From Clusia tigrina (taxonomy: Eukaryota > Arthropoda > Insecta > Diptera > Clusiidae): 64,000 nucleotides of DNA. Positions 1 through 13,470 of the stretch are shown here, one piece after another. The position numbers and the translations under genes were made by a program. A model generated the notes under the pieces. The model searched no databases. It was not told the origin of the DNA and saw nothing but the letters and a program-made list of their open reading frames with translations. Every line of letters starts with the position of its first letter. Positions within the stretch are counted from its first letter, which is position 1. The stretch covers positions 114,064,542 to 114,128,541 of the forward strand of contig OV050032.1 in NCBI GenBank assembly GCA_920105625.2, written 5' to 3'.

Positions 1-1500
1 TCGAGCCTCTTGCCAATTTAAGCCATCGCTCAAAGCTATGCTACCCTAGAGTCCCAAATCAAACACTGATAAAACTTCAAAAGCCCCTAACTTCTATACG
101 GTACGTCCTACACCTATCAAAGTTTGCAACATACAAATGCTTGTAACTTTTTATTGGAGCGTCATAAAACCTTGAAGTTTTGTAACAATAAAGTACTCGA
201 GCCTCTTGTCAATTTAAGCCATCGCTCAAAGCTATGCTACCCTAGAGTCCCAAATCAAACACTGATAAAACTTCAAACGCCCCTAACTTCTTTACGGTAC
301 GTCCTACACCTATCAAAGTTTGCAACATACAAATGCTTGTAACTTTTTACTGGAGCGTCATAAAACCTTGAAATTTTGTAACAATAAAGTACTCGAGCAT
401 CTTGTCAATTTAAGTTATCGCTCAAAGCTATGCTACCCTCAAGTCCCACATCAAACACTGATAAAACTTCAAACGCCCCTAACTTCTTTACGGTACGTCC
501 TACACCTATCAAAGTTTGCAAAATACAAATGCTTGTATCTTTTTACTGGAGCGTCATAAAACCTTGAAATTTTGTAACAATAAAGTACTCGAGCCTCTTG
601 TCAATTTAAGCCATCGCTCAAAGCTATGCTACCCTAGAGTCCCAAATCAAACACTGAAAAAACTTCAAACGCCCCTAACTTCTATACGGTACGTCCTACA
701 CCTATCAAAGTTGCCAACATACAAATGCTTGTAACTTTTTACTGGAGCGTCATAAAACCTAGAAATTTTGTAACAATAAAGTACTCGAGCCTCTTGTCAA
801 TTTAAGCTATCACTCAAAGCTATGCTACCCAAGAGTCCCAAATCAAACACTGATAAAACTTCAAACGCCCCTAACTTCTATACGGTACGTCCTACACATA
901 ACAAAGTTTGCAACATACAAATGCTTGTAACTTTTTACTGGAGCTTCATAAAACCTTGAAATTTTGTAACAATAAAGTACTCGAGCCTCTTGTCAATTTG
1001 AGCCATCGCTCAAAGCTATGCTACCCTTGAGTCCCAAATCAAACACTTATAAAACTTCAAACGCCCCTAACTTCTTTACGGTACGTCCTACACTATCAAA
1101 GTTTGCAACATTCAATTGCTTGAAACTTTTTACTGGAGCGTCATAAAACCTTGAAATTTTGTAACAATAAAGTACTCGAGCCTCTTGTCAATTTAGGCCA
1201 TCCCTCAAAGCTATGCTACCCTTGAGTCCCAAATCAAACACTGATAAAACTTCAAACGCCCCTAACTTCTTTACGGTACGTCCTACACCTATCAAAGTTT
1301 GCACCATACAAATGCTTGTAACTTTTTACTGGAGCGTCATAAAACCTTGAAATTTTGTAGCAATGAAGTACTCGAGCCTCTTGTCAATTTAAGCTATCGA
1401 TCAAAGCTCTGCTACCCTAGAGTCCCAAATCAAACACTGATAAAACTTCAAACGCCCCTAACTTTTTTACGGTACGCCCTTCACCTATCAAAGTTTGCAA
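1..1500 (+). repeat. Left-edge satellite segment, homologous to 17,042-18,535
   Basis: About eight monomers. Offset from its second copy is 17,041 at the start and 17,034 after a 7-bp deletion in the second copy near 17,310. The shared signature includes 'cactgaaaaaacttc' with 'gttgccaac', then 'acacataac', 'caatttgagcc', a 1-bp-shorter 'cctacactatc', 'caatttaggccatccctca', and a 'tttgcaccat' monomer with 'tttgtagcaatg'. The same order returns in part at 34,284, 36,633, 38,623, 41,792, 45,353 and 46,562. It is cut by the window start. Confidence 0.85.
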
Positions 1501-4040
1501 CATTCAAATGCTTGTAACTTTTTACTGGAGCGTCATAAAACCTTGAAATTTTGTAACAATAAAGTACTCGAGCCTCTTGTCAATTTAAGCCATCGCTCAA
1601 AGCTATGCTACCCTTGAGTCCCAAATCAAACACTGATAAAACTTCAAATGGCCCTAACTTCTATACGGTACGTCCTACACCTATCAAAGTTTGCAACATA
1701 CAAATGCTTGTATCTTTTTACTGGAGTGTCAAAAAACCTTGAAGTTTTGTAACAATAAAGTACTCGAGCCTCTTGTCAATTTAAGCCATCGCTCAAAGCT
1801 ATGCTACCCTTGAGTCCCAAATCAAACACTGATAAAACTTCAAATGGCCCTAACTTCTATACGGTACGTCCTACACCTTTCAAAGTTTGTAACATACAAA
1901 TGCTTTTAACTTTTTACTGGAGCGTCATAAAACCTTGAAATTTTGTAACAATAAAGTACTCGAGCCTCTTGTCAATTTAAGCCATCGCTCAAAGCTATGC
2001 TACCCTAGAGTCCCAAATCAAACACTGATAAAACTTCAAACGCCCCTAACTTCTTTACGGTACGTCCTACACCTATCAAAGTTTGCAACATACAAATGCT
2101 TGACACTTTTTACTGGAGCGTCATAAAACCTTGAAATTTTGTAAGAATGAAGTACCCGAGCCTCTTGTCAATTTAAGCTATCGCTCAAAGCAATGCTACG
2201 CTTGAGTCCCAAATCAAACACTGATAAAACTTCAAACGCCCCTAACTTCGTTACGGTACGTCCTACACCTATCAAAGTTGGCAACATTCAAATGCTTGTA
2301 ACTTGTTACTGGAGCGTCATAAAACCTTGAAATTTTGTAACAATAAAGTACTCGAGCCTCTTGTCAATTTAAGCCATCGCTCAAAGCTATGCTACCCTAG
2401 AGGCCCAAATCAAATACTGATAAAACTTCAAACGCCCCTAACTTCTTTACGGTTCGTCCTACACCTATCAAAGTTGCCAACATACAAATGCTTGTAACTT
2501 TTTACTGGAGCGTCATAAAACCTTGAAATTTGTAACAATGAAGTACCCGAGCCTCTTGTCAATTTAAGCTATCGCTCAAAGCTATGCTACCCTTGAGTCC
2601 CAAATCAAACACTGATAAAACTTCAAATGGCCCTAACTTCTATACTGTACGTCCTACACCTATCAAAGTTTGCAACATACAAATGCTTGTAACTTTTTAC
2701 TGGAGCGTCATAAAACCTCGAAATATTGTAACAATAAAGTACCCGAGCCTCTTGTCAATTTAAGCTATCGCTCAAAGCTATGCTACCCTTGAGTCCCAAA
2801 TCCAACACTGATAAAACTTCAAACGCCCCTAACTTCTTTACGGTACGTCCTACACCTATCAAAGTTTGCAACATAAAAATGCTTGTAACTTTTTACTGGA
2901 GCGTCATAAAAACTTGAAATTTTGTAACAATATAGTACTCGAGCATCTTGTCAATTTAAGTTATCGCTCAAAGCTATGCTACCCTAGAGTCCCAAATCAA
3001 ACACTGATAAAACTTCAAACGCCCCTAACTTCTTTACGGTACGTCCTACACCTATCAAAGTTGGCAACATTCAAATGCTTGTAACTTGTTACTGGAGCGT
3101 CATAAAACCTTGAAATTTTGTAACAATAAAGTACTCGAGCCTCTTGTCAATTTAAGCCATCGCTCAAAGCTATGCTACCCTTGAGTCCCAAATCAAACAC
3201 TGATAAAACTTCAAATGGCCCTAACTTCTATACGGTACGTCCTACAAATATCAAAGTTTGCAACATACAAATGCTTGTAACTTTTTACTGGAGCGTCATA
3301 AAACCTTGAAATTTTGTAACAATGAAGTACTCGATCCTCTTGTCAATTTAAGCTATCGCTCAAAGCTATGCTACCCTTGAGTCCCAAATCAAACACTGAT
3401 AAAACTTCAAATGGCCCTAACTTCTATACGGTACGTCCTACACCTATCAAAGTTTGCAACATACAAATGCTTTTAACTTTTTACTGGAGCGTCATAAAAC
3501 CTTGAAATTTTGTAACAATAAAGTACTCGAGCCTCTTGTCAATTTAAGCAATCGCTCAAAGCTATGCTACCCTAGAGTCCCAAATCAAACACTGATAAAA
3601 CTTCAAACGCCCCTAACTTCTTTACGGTACGTCCTACACCTATCAAAGTTTGCAACATACAAATGCTTGACACTTTTTACTGGAGCGTCATAAAACCTGG
3701 AAATTTTGTAAGAATGAAGTACCCGAGCCTCTTGTCAATTTAAGGTATCGCTCAAAGCAATGCTACGCTTGAGTCCCAAATCAAACACTGATAAAACTTC
3801 AAACGCCCCTAACTTCTTTACGGTACGTCCTACACCTATCAAAGTTGGCAACATTCAAATGCTTGAAACTTTTTACTGGAGCGTCATAAAACCTTGAAAT
3901 TTTGTAACAATAAAGTACTCGAGCCTCTTGTCAATTTAGGCCATCCCTCAAAGCTATGCTACCCTTGAGTCCCAAATCAAACACTGATAAAACTTCAAAC
4001 GCCCCTAACTTCTTTACGGTACGTCCTACACCTATCAAAG
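1298..4040 (+). repeat. Long HOR, copy 1 (14 monomers, 2,743 bp)
   Basis: It begins at the 'tttgcaccat' monomer that also starts the next copy at 4041. It passes through 'cttgttactgg', 'ccctagaggccc', 'gaaatattg' and 'aaaaatgcttg' monomers in the same order as copy 2. It marks the passage from the left-edge segment into family A. The edges are set by the repeat of the marker monomer and not by any unique sequence. Confidence 0.8.
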
Positions 4041-6980
4041 TTTGCACCATACAAATGCTTGTAACTTTTTACTGGAGCGTCATAAAACCTTGAAATTTTG
4101 TAGCAATGAAGTACTCGAGCCTCTTGTCAATTTAAGCTATCGATCAAAGCTCTGCTACCCTAGAGTCCCAAATCAAACACTGATAAAACTTCAAACGCCC
4201 CTAACTTTTTTACGGTACGCCCTTCACCTAACAAAGTTTGCAACATTCAAATGCTTGTAACTTTTTACTGGAGCGTCATAAAACCTTGAAATTTTGTAAC
4301 AATAAAGTACTCGAGCCTCTTGTCAATTTAAGCCATCGCTCAAAGCTATGCTACCCTTGAGTCCCAAATCAAACACTGATAAAACTTCAAATGGCCCTAA
4401 CTTCTATACGGTACGTCCTACACCTATCAAAGTTTGCAACATACAAATGCTTGTATCTTTTTACTGGAGTGTCAAAAAACCTTGAAGTTTTGTAACAATA
4501 AAGTACTCGAGCCTCTTGTCAATTTAAGCCATCGCTCAAAGCTATGCTACCCTTGAGTCCCAAATCAAACACTGATAAAACTTCAAATGGCCCTAACTTC
4601 TATACGGTACGTCCTACAAATATCAAAGTTTGCCACATACAAATTCTTGTAACTTTTTACTGGAGCGTCATAAAACCTTGAAATTTTGTAACAATGAAGT
4701 ACTCGAGCCTCTTGTCAATTTAAGCTATCGCTCAAAGCTATGCTACCCTTGAGTCCCAAATCAAACACTGATAAAACTTCAAATGGCCCTAACTTCTATA
4801 CGGTACGTCCTACACCTTTCAAAGTTTGTAACATACAAATGCTTTTAACTTTTTACTGGAGTGTCATAAAACCTTGAAATTTTGTAACAATAAAGTACTC
4901 GAGCCTCTTGTCAATTTAAGCCATCGCTCAAAGCTATGCTACCCTAGAGTCCCAAATCAAACACTGATAAAACTTCAAACGCCCCTAACTTCTTTACGGT
5001 ACGTCCTACACCTATCAAAGTTTGCAACATACAAATGCTTGACACTTTTTACTGGAGCGTCATAAAACCTTGAAATTTTGTAAGAATGAAGCACCCGAGC
5101 CTCTTGTCAATTTAAGCTATCGCTCAAAGCAATGCTACGCTTGAGTCCCAAATCAAACACTGATAAAACTTCAAACGCCCCTAACTTCGTTACGGTACGT
5201 CCTACACCTATCAAAGTTGGCAACATTCAAATGCTTGTAACTTGTTACTGGAGCGTCATAAAACCTTGAAATTTTGTAACAATAAAGTACTCGAGCCTCT
5301 TGTCAATTTAAGCCATCGCTCAAAGCTATGCTACCCTAGAGGACCAAATCAAACACTGATAAAACTTCAAACGCCCCTAACTTCTTTACGGTTCGTCCTA
5401 CACCTATCAAAGTTTCCAACATACAAATGCTTGTAACTTTTTACTGGAGCGTCATAAAACCTTGAAATTTTGTAACAATGAAGTACCCGAGCCTCTTGTC
5501 AATTTAAGCTATCGCTCAAAGCTATGCTACCCTTGAGTCCCAAATCAAACACTGATAAAACTTCAAATGGCCCTAACTTCTATACTGTACGTCCTACACC
5601 TATCAAAGTTTGCAACATACAAATGCTTGTAACTTTTTACTGGAGCATCATAAAACCTCGAAATATTGTAACAATAAAGTACCCGAGCCTCTTGTCAATT
5701 TAAGCTATCGCTCAAAGCTATGCTACCCTTGAGTCCCAAATCAAACACTGATAAAACTTCAAACGCCCCTAACTTCTTTACGGTACGTCCTACACCTATC
5801 AAAGTTTGCAACATAAAAATGCTTGTAACTTTTTACTGGAGCGTCATAAAAACTTGAAATTTTGTAACAATATAGTACTCGAGCATCTTGTCAATTTAAG
5901 TTATCGCTCAAAGCTATGCTACCCTAGAGTCCCAAATCAACACTGATAAAACTTCAAACGCCCCTAACTTCTTTACGGTACGTCCTACACCTATCAAAGT
6001 TGGCAACATTCAAATGCTTGTAACTTGTTACTGGAGCGTCATAAAACCTTGAAATTTTGTAACAATAAAGTACTCGAGCATCTTGTCAATTTAAGCCATC
6101 GCTCAAAGCTATACTACCCTAGAGTCCCAAATCAAACACTGATAAAACTTCAAATGGCCCTAACTTCTATACGGTACGTCCTACACCTATCAAAGTTTGC
6201 AACATACAAATGCTTGTATCTTTTTACTGGAGTGTCAAAAAACCTTGAAGTTTTGTAACAATAATGTACTCGAGCCTCTTGTCAATTTAAGCCATCGCTC
6301 AAAGCTATGCTACCCTTGAGTCCCAAATCAAACACTGATAAAACTTCAAATGGCCCTAACTTCTATACGGTACGTCCTACAAATATCAAAGTTTGCAACA
6401 TACAAATGCTTGTAACTTTTACTGGAGCGTCATAAAACCTTGAAATTTTGTAACAATGAAGTACTTGAGCCTCTTGTCAATTTAAGCTATCGCTCAAAGC
6501 TATGCTACCCTTGAGTCCCAAATCAAACACTGATAAAACTTCAAATGGCCCTAACTTCTATACGGTACGTCCTACACCTATCAAAGTTTGCAACATACAA
6601 ATGCTTTTAACTTTTTACTGGAGCGTCATAAAACCTTGAAATTTTGTAACAATAAAGTACTCGAGCCTCTTGTCAATTTAAGCAATCGCTCAAAGCTATG
6701 CCACCCTAGAGTCCCAAATCAAACACTGATAAAACTTCAAACGCCCCTAACTTCTTTACGGTACGTCCTACACCTATCAAAGTTTGCAACATACAAATGC
6801 TTGACATTTTTTACTGGAGCGTCATAAAACCTGGAAATTTTGTAAGAATGAAGTACCCGAGCCTCTTGTCAATTTAAGCTATCGCTCAAAGCAATGCTAC
6901 GCTTGAGTCCCAAATCAAACACTGATAAAACTTCAAACGCCCCTAACTTCTTTACGGTACGTCCTACACCTATCAAAGTT
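4041..6980 (+). repeat. Long HOR, copy 2 (about 15 monomers)
   Basis: It matches copy 1 at an offset of 2,743 bp up to about 4,570 and 2,939 bp beyond, so one extra monomer was gained near 4,600-4,790. The right part overlaps the first 9-mer HOR unit, showing that the 9-mer was amplified from the tail of this longer unit. A 1-bp deletion ('aatcaacac') at about 5,937 is private to this copy. Confidence 0.75.
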
Positions 6981-7002
6981 GGCAACATTCAAATGCTTGT
7001 AA
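5241..7002 (+). repeat. 9-monomer HOR, unit 1 (1,762 bp)
   Basis: It starts at a monomer carrying 'ccctagagga' (elsewhere 'ccctagaggccc'). Exactly four monomers in (about 6,024) it reaches the monomer with 'gctatactacc'. It carries private forms such as 'gcttgtaacttttactgg', one t short, near 6,410. The unit is about 2 bp shorter than its sisters because of single-base deletions. Confidence 0.85.
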
Positions 7003-8766
7003 CTTGTTACTGGAGCGTCATAAAACCTTGAAATTTTGTAACAATAAAGTACTCGAGCCTCTTGTCAACTTAACCCATCGCTCAAAGCTATGCTACCCTA
7101 GAGGCCCAAATCAAACACTGATAAAACTTCAAACGCCCCTAACTTCTTTACGGTTTGTCCTACACCTATCAAAGTTTCCAACATACAAATGCTTGTAACT
7201 TTTTACTGGAGCGTCATAAAACCTTGAAATTTTGTAACAATGAAGTACCCGAGCCTCTTGTCAATTTAAGCTATCGCTCAAAGCTATGCTACCCTTGAGT
7301 CCCAAATCAAACACTGATAAAACTTCAAATGGCCCTAACTTCTATACTGTACGTCCTACACCTATCAAAGTTTGCAACATACAAATGCTTGTAACTTTTT
7401 ACTGGAGCATCATAAAACCTCGAAATATTGTAACAATAAAGTACCCGAGCCTCTTGTCAATTTAAGCTATCGCTCAAAGCTATGCTACCCTTGAGTCCCA
7501 AATCAAACACTGATAAAACTTCAAACGCCCCTAACTTCTTTACGGTACGTCCTACACCTATCAAAGTTTGCAACATAAAAATGCTTGTAACTTTTTACTG
7601 GAGCGTCATAAAGACTTGAAATTTTGTAACAATATAGTACTCGAGCCTCTTGTCAATTTAAGTTATCGCTCAAAGCTATGCTACCCTAGAATCCCAAATC
7701 AAACACTGATAAAACTTCAAACGCCCCTAACTTCTTTACGGTACGTCCTACACCTATCAAAGTTGGCAACATTCAAATGCTTGTAACTTGTTACTAGAGC
7801 GTCATAAAACCTTGAAATTTTGTAACAATAAAGTACTCGAGCATCTTGTCAATTTAAGCCATCGCTCAAAGCTATACTACCCTAGAGTCCCAAATCAAAC
7901 ACTGATAAAACTTCAAATGGCCCTAACTTCTATACGGTACGTCCTACACCTATCAAAGTTTGCAACATACAAATGCTTGTATCTTTTTACTGGAGTGTCA
8001 AAAAACCTTGAAGTTTTGTAACAATAATGTACTCGAGCCTCTTGTCAATTTAAGCCATCGCTCAAAGCTATGCTACCCTTGAGTCCCAAATCAAACACTG
8101 ATAAAACTTCAAATGGCCCTAACTTCTATACGGTACGTCCTACAAATATCAAAGTTTGCAACATACAAATGCTTGTAACTTTTTACTGGAGCGTCATAAA
8201 ACCTTGAAATTTTGTAACAATGAAGTACTCGAGCCTCTTGTCAATTTAAGCTATCGCTCAAAGCTATGCTACCCTTGAGTCCCAAATCAAACACTGATAA
8301 AACTTCAAATGGCCCTAACTTCTATACGGTACGTCCTACACCTATCAAAGTTTGCAACATACAAATGCTTTTAACTTTTTACTGGAGCGTCATAAAACCT
8401 TGAAATTTTGTAACAATAAAGTACTCGAGCCTCTTGTCAATTTAAGCAATCGCTCAAAGCTATGCCACCCTAGAGTCCCAAATCAAACACTGATAAAACT
8501 TCAAACGCCCCTAACTTCTTTACGGTACGTCCTACACCTATCAAAGTTTGCAACATACAAATGCTTGACATTTTTTACTGGAGCGTCATAAAACCTGGAA
8601 ATTTTGTAAGAATGAAGTACCCGAGCCTCTTGTCAATTTAAGCTATCGCTCAAAGCAATGCTACGCTTGAGTCCCAAATCAAACACTGATAAAACTTCAA
8701 ACGCCCCTAACTTCTTTACGGTACGTCCTACACCTATCAAAGTTGGCAACATTCAAATGCTTGTAA
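7003..8766 (+). repeat. 9-monomer HOR, unit 2 (1,764 bp)
   Basis: Directly abuts unit 1 and keeps the same monomer order. It shares with unit 1 the variants 'caataatgtactcg' and 'gctatgccaccc' and 'gcttgacattttttac', so the two are a recent tandem pair. The markers 'ccctagaggccc' and 'gctatactacc' are again four monomers apart. Confidence 0.88.
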
Positions 8767-9158
8767 CTTGTTACTGGAGCGTCATAAAACCTTGAAATTT
8801 TGTAACAATAAAGTACTCGAGCCTCTTGTCAACTTAAGCCATCGCTCAAAGCTATGCTACCCTAGAGGCCCAAATCAAACACTGATAAAACTTCAAACGC
8901 CCCTAACTTCTTTACGGTTTGTCCTACACCTATCAAAGTTTCCAACATACAAATGCTTGTAACTTTTTACTGGAGCGTCATAAAACCTTGAAATTTTGTA
9001 ACAATGAAGTACCCGAGCATCTTGTCAATTTAAGTTATCGCTCAAAGCTATGCTACCCTAGAGTCCCAAATCAAACACTAATAAAACTTCAAACGCCCCT
9101 AACTTCTTTACGGTACGTCCTACACCTCTCAAAGTTGGCAACATTCAAATGCTTGTAA
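8767..9158 (+). repeat. Two-monomer insert with a recombinant monomer
   Basis: This dimer separates 9-mer units. Its second monomer is a chimera: 'caatgaagtacccgag' on the left is typical of the monomer near 11,160, and 'catcttgtcaatttaagtt' on the right is typical of the monomer near 11,565. It reads as the four-monomer insert at 10,923-11,706 with two monomers deleted by unequal exchange, the crossover lying at about 9,010-9,020. Confidence 0.7.
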
Positions 9159-10922
9159 CTTGTTACTGGAGCGTCATAAAACCTTGAAATTTTGTAACAA
9201 TAAAGTACTCGAGCCTCTTGTCAATTTAAGCCATCGCTCAAAGCTATGCTACCCTAGAGGCCCAAATCAAACACTGATAAAACTTCAAACGCCCCTAACT
9301 TCTTTACGGTTCGTCCTACACCCATCAAACTTTCCAACAAACAAATGCTTGTAACTTTTTACTGGAGCGTCATAAAACCTTGAAATTTTTTAACAATGAA
9401 GTACCCGAGCCTCTTGTCAATTTAAGCTATCGCTCAAAGCTATGCTACCCTTGAGTCCCAAATCAAACACTGATAAAACTTCAAATGGCCCTAACTTCTA
9501 TACTGTACGTCCTACACCTATCAAAGTTTGCAACATACAAATGCTTGTAACTTTTTACTGGAGCGTCATAAAACCTCGAAATATTGTAACAATAAAGTAC
9601 CCGAGCCTCTTGTCAATTTAAGCCATCGCTCAAAGCTATGCTACCCTTGAGTCCCAAATCAAACACTGATAAAACTTCAAACGCCCCTAACTTCTTTACG
9701 GTACGTCCTACACCTATCAAAGTTTGCAACATAAAAATGCTTGTAACTTTTTACTGGAGCGTCATAAAACCTTGAAATTTTGTAACAATAAAGTACTCGA
9801 GCATCTTGTCAATTTAAGTTATCGCTCAAAGCTATGCTACCCTAGAGTCCCAAATCAAACACTGATAAAACTTCAAACGCCCCTAACTTCTTTACGGTAC
9901 GTCCTACACCTATCAAAGTTGGCAACATTCAAATGCTTGTAACTTGTTACTGGAGCGTCATAAAACCTTGAAATTTTGTAACAATAAAGTACTCGAGCAT
10001 CTTGTCAATTTAAGCCATCGCTCAAAGCTATACTACCCTAGAGTCCCAAATCAAACACTGATAAAACTTCAAATGGCCCTAACTTCTATACGGTACGTCC
10101 TACACCTATCAAAGTTTGCAACATACAAATGCTTGTATCTTTTTACTGGAGTGTCAAAAAACCTTGAAGTTTTGTAACAATAAAGTACTCGAGCCTCTTG
10201 TCAATTTAAGCCATCGCTCAAAGCTATGCTACCCTTGAGTCCCAAATCAAACACTGATAAAACTTCAAATGGCCCTAACTTCTATACGGTACGTCCTACA
10301 AATATCAAAGTTTGCAACATACAAATGCTTGTAACTTTTTACTGGAGCGTCATAAAACCTTGAAATTTTGTAACAATGAAGTACTCGAGCCTCTTGTCAA
10401 TTTAAGCTATCGCTCAAAGCTATGCTACCCCTGAGTCCCAAATCAAACACTGATAAAACTTCAAATGGCCCTAACTTCTATACGGTACGTCCTACACCTA
10501 TCAAAGTTTGCAACATTCAAATGCTTGTAACTTGTTACTGGAGCGTCATAAAACCTTGAAATTTTGTAACAATAAAGTACTCGAGCATCTTGTCAATTTA
10601 AGCAATCGCTCAAAGCTATGCCACCCTAGAGTCCCAAACCAAACACTGATAAAACTTCAAACGCCCCTAACTTCTTTACGGTACGTCCTACACCTATCAA
10701 AGTTTGCAACATACAAATGCTTGACATTTTTTACTGGAGCGTCATAAAACCTGGAAATTTTGTAAGAATGAAGTACCCGAGCCTCTTGTCAATTTAAGCT
10801 ATCGCTCAAAGCAATGCTACGCTTGAGTCCCAAAACAAACACTGATAAAACTTCAAACGCCCCTAACTTCTTTACGGTACGTCCTACACCTATCAAAGTT
10901 GGCAACATTCAAATGCTTGTAA
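9159..10922 (+). repeat. 9-monomer HOR, unit 3 (1,764 bp)
   Basis: Same monomer order as units 1 and 2, with markers at exactly the same internal spacing (784 bp from the 'ccctagaggccc' monomer to the 'gctatactacc' monomer). Near 9,320-9,345 it has the private string 'cccatcaaactttccaac', shared in part with units 4 and 5. A 'cttgttactgg' monomer at about 10,540 replaces the usual 'cttttaactttttactgg' type. Confidence 0.85.
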
Positions 10923-11706
10923 CTTGTTACTGGAGCGTCATAAAACCTTGAAATTTTGTAACAATAAAGTACTCGAGCCTCTTGTCAACTTAAGCCATCG
11001 CTCAAAGCTATGCTACCCTAGAGGCCCAAATCAAACACTGATAAAACTTCAAACGCCCCTAACTTCTTTACGGTTTGTCCTACACCTATCAAAGTTTCCA
11101 ACATACAAATGCTTGTAACTTTTTACTGGAGCGTCATAAAACCTTGAAATTTTGTAACAATGAAGTACCCGAGCCTCTTGTCAATTTAAGCTATCGCTCA
11201 AAGCTATGCTACCCTTGAGTCCCAAATCAAACACTGATAAAACTTCAAATGGCCCTAACTTCTATACTGTACGTCCTACACCTATCAAAGTTTGCAACAT
11301 ACAAATGCTTGTAACTTTTTACTGGAGCGTCATAAAACCTCGAAATATTGTAACAATAAAGTACCCGAGCCTCTTGTCAATTTAAGCCATTGCTCAAAGC
11401 TATGCTACCCTAGAGTCCCAAATCAAACACTGATAAAACTTCAAACGCCCCTAACTTCTTTACGGTACGTCCTACACCTATCAAAGTTTGCAACATACAA
11501 ATGCTTGTAACTTTTTACTGGAGCGTCATAAAACCTTGAAATTTTGTAACAATAAAGTACTCGAGCATCTTGTCAATTTAAGTTATCGCTCAAAGCTATG
11601 CTACCCTAGAGTCCCAAATCAAACACTGATAAAACTTCAAACGCCCCTAACTTCTTTACGGTACGTCCTACACCTCTCAAAGTTGGCAACATTCAAATGC
11701 TTGTAA
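10923..11706 (+). repeat. Four-monomer insert (784 bp) between 9-mer units
   Basis: Exactly four monomer lengths. It starts with a 'ccctagaggccc' monomer and ends with 'cacctctcaaagttggc', the same ending as the two-monomer insert at 8,767-9,158. The insert at 15,235-16,018 has the same length and a related composition. Together they show local exchange between two register states of the 9-mer HOR. Confidence 0.75.
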
Positions 11707-13470
11707 CTTGTTACTGGAGCGTCATAAAACCTTGAAATTTTGTAACAATAAAGTACTCGAGCCTCTTGTCAATTTAAGCCTTCGCTCAAAGCTATGCTAC
11801 CCTAGAGGCCCAAATCAAACACTGATAAAACTTCAAACGCCCCTAACTTCTTTACGGTTCGTCCTACACCCATCAAACTTTCCAACATACAAATGCTTGT
11901 AACTTTTTACTGGAGCGTCATAAAACCTTGAAATTTTTTAACAATGAAGTACCCGAGCCTCTTGTCAATTTAAGCTATCGCTCAAAGCTATGCTACCCTT
12001 GAGTCCCAAATCAAACACTGATAAAACTTCAAATGGCCCTAACTTCTATACTGTACGTCCTACACCTATCAAAGTTTGCAACATACAAATGCTTGTAACT
12101 TTTTACTGGAGCGTCATAAAACCTCGAAATATTGTAACAATAAAGTACCCGAGCCTCTTGTCAATTTAAGCCATCGCTCAAAGCTATCCTACCCTTGAGT
12201 CCCAAATCAAACACTGATAAAACTTCAAACGCCCCTAACTTCTTTACGGTACGTCCTACACCTATCAAACTTTGCAACATAAAAATGCTTGTAACTTTTT
12301 ACTGGAGCGTCATAAAACCTTGAAATTTTGTAACAATAAAGTACTCGAGCATCTTGTCAATTTAAGTTATCGCTCAAAGCTATGCTACCCTAGAGTCCCA
12401 AATCAAACACTGATAAAACTTCAAACGCCCCTAACTTCTTTACGGTACGTCCTACACCTATCAAAGTTGGCAACATTCAAATGCTTGTAACTTGTTACTG
12501 GAGCGTCATAAAACCTTGAAATTTTGTAACAATAAAGTACTCGAGCATCTTGTCAATTTAAGCCATCGCTCAAAGCTATACTACCCTAGAGTCCCAAATC
12601 AAACACTGATAAAACTTCAAATGGCCCTAACTTCTATACGGTACGTCCTACACCTATCAAAGTTTGCAACATACAAATGCTTGTATCTTTTTACTGGAGT
12701 GTCAAAAAACCTTGAAGTTTTGTAACAATAAAGTACTCGAGCCTCTTGTCAATTTAAGCCATCGCTCAAAGCTATGCTACCCTTGAGTCCCAAATCAAAC
12801 ACTGATAAAACTTCAAATGGCCCTAACTGCTATACGGTACGTCCTACAAATATCAAAGTTTGCAACATACAAATGCTTGTAACTTTTTACTGGAGCGGCA
12901 TAAAACCTTGAAATTTTGTAACAATAAAGTACTCGAGCCTCTTGTCAATTTAAGCTATCGCTCAAAGCTATGCTACCCTTGAGTCCCAAATCAAACACTG
13001 ATAACACTTCAAATGGCCCTAACTTCTATACGGTACGTCCTACACCTATCAAAGTTTGCAACATACAAAGGCTTTTAACTTTTTACTGGAGCGTCATAAA
13101 ACCTTGAAATTTTGTAACAATAAAGTACTCGAGCCTCTTGTCAATTTAAGCAATCGCTCAAAGCTATGCTACCCTAGAGTCCCAAATCAAACACTGATAA
13201 AACTTCAAACGCCCCTAACTTCTTTACGGTACGTCCTACACCTATCAAAGTTTGCAACATACAAATGCTTGACACTTTTTACTGGAGCGTCATAAAACCT
13301 TGAAATTTTGTTAGAATGAAGTACCCGAGCCTCTTGTCAATTTAAGCTATCGCTCAAAGCTATGCTACCCTAGAGTCCCAAATCAAACACTGATAAAACT
13401 TCAAACGCCCCTAACTTCTTTACGGTACGTCCTACACCTCTCAAAGTTGGCAACATTCAAATGCTTGTAA
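11707..13470 (+). repeat. 9-monomer HOR, unit 4 (1,764 bp)
   Basis: Shares private changes with unit 5: 'gctatcctacc', 'taactgctatacgg', 'gataacacttc', 'catacaaaggctttt' and 'tttgttagaatg'. Unit 5 is therefore its direct sister and the pair is younger than their split from units 1-3. Confidence 0.88.

Noticed and set aside
734..1299. Gaps between open frames (for example 734-1299, 4260-4874, 12725-13056) as unique DNA
   Set aside because: These hold normal monomers whose open frame is interrupted by point changes or 1-bp indels; the landmarks continue at the 196-bp step.
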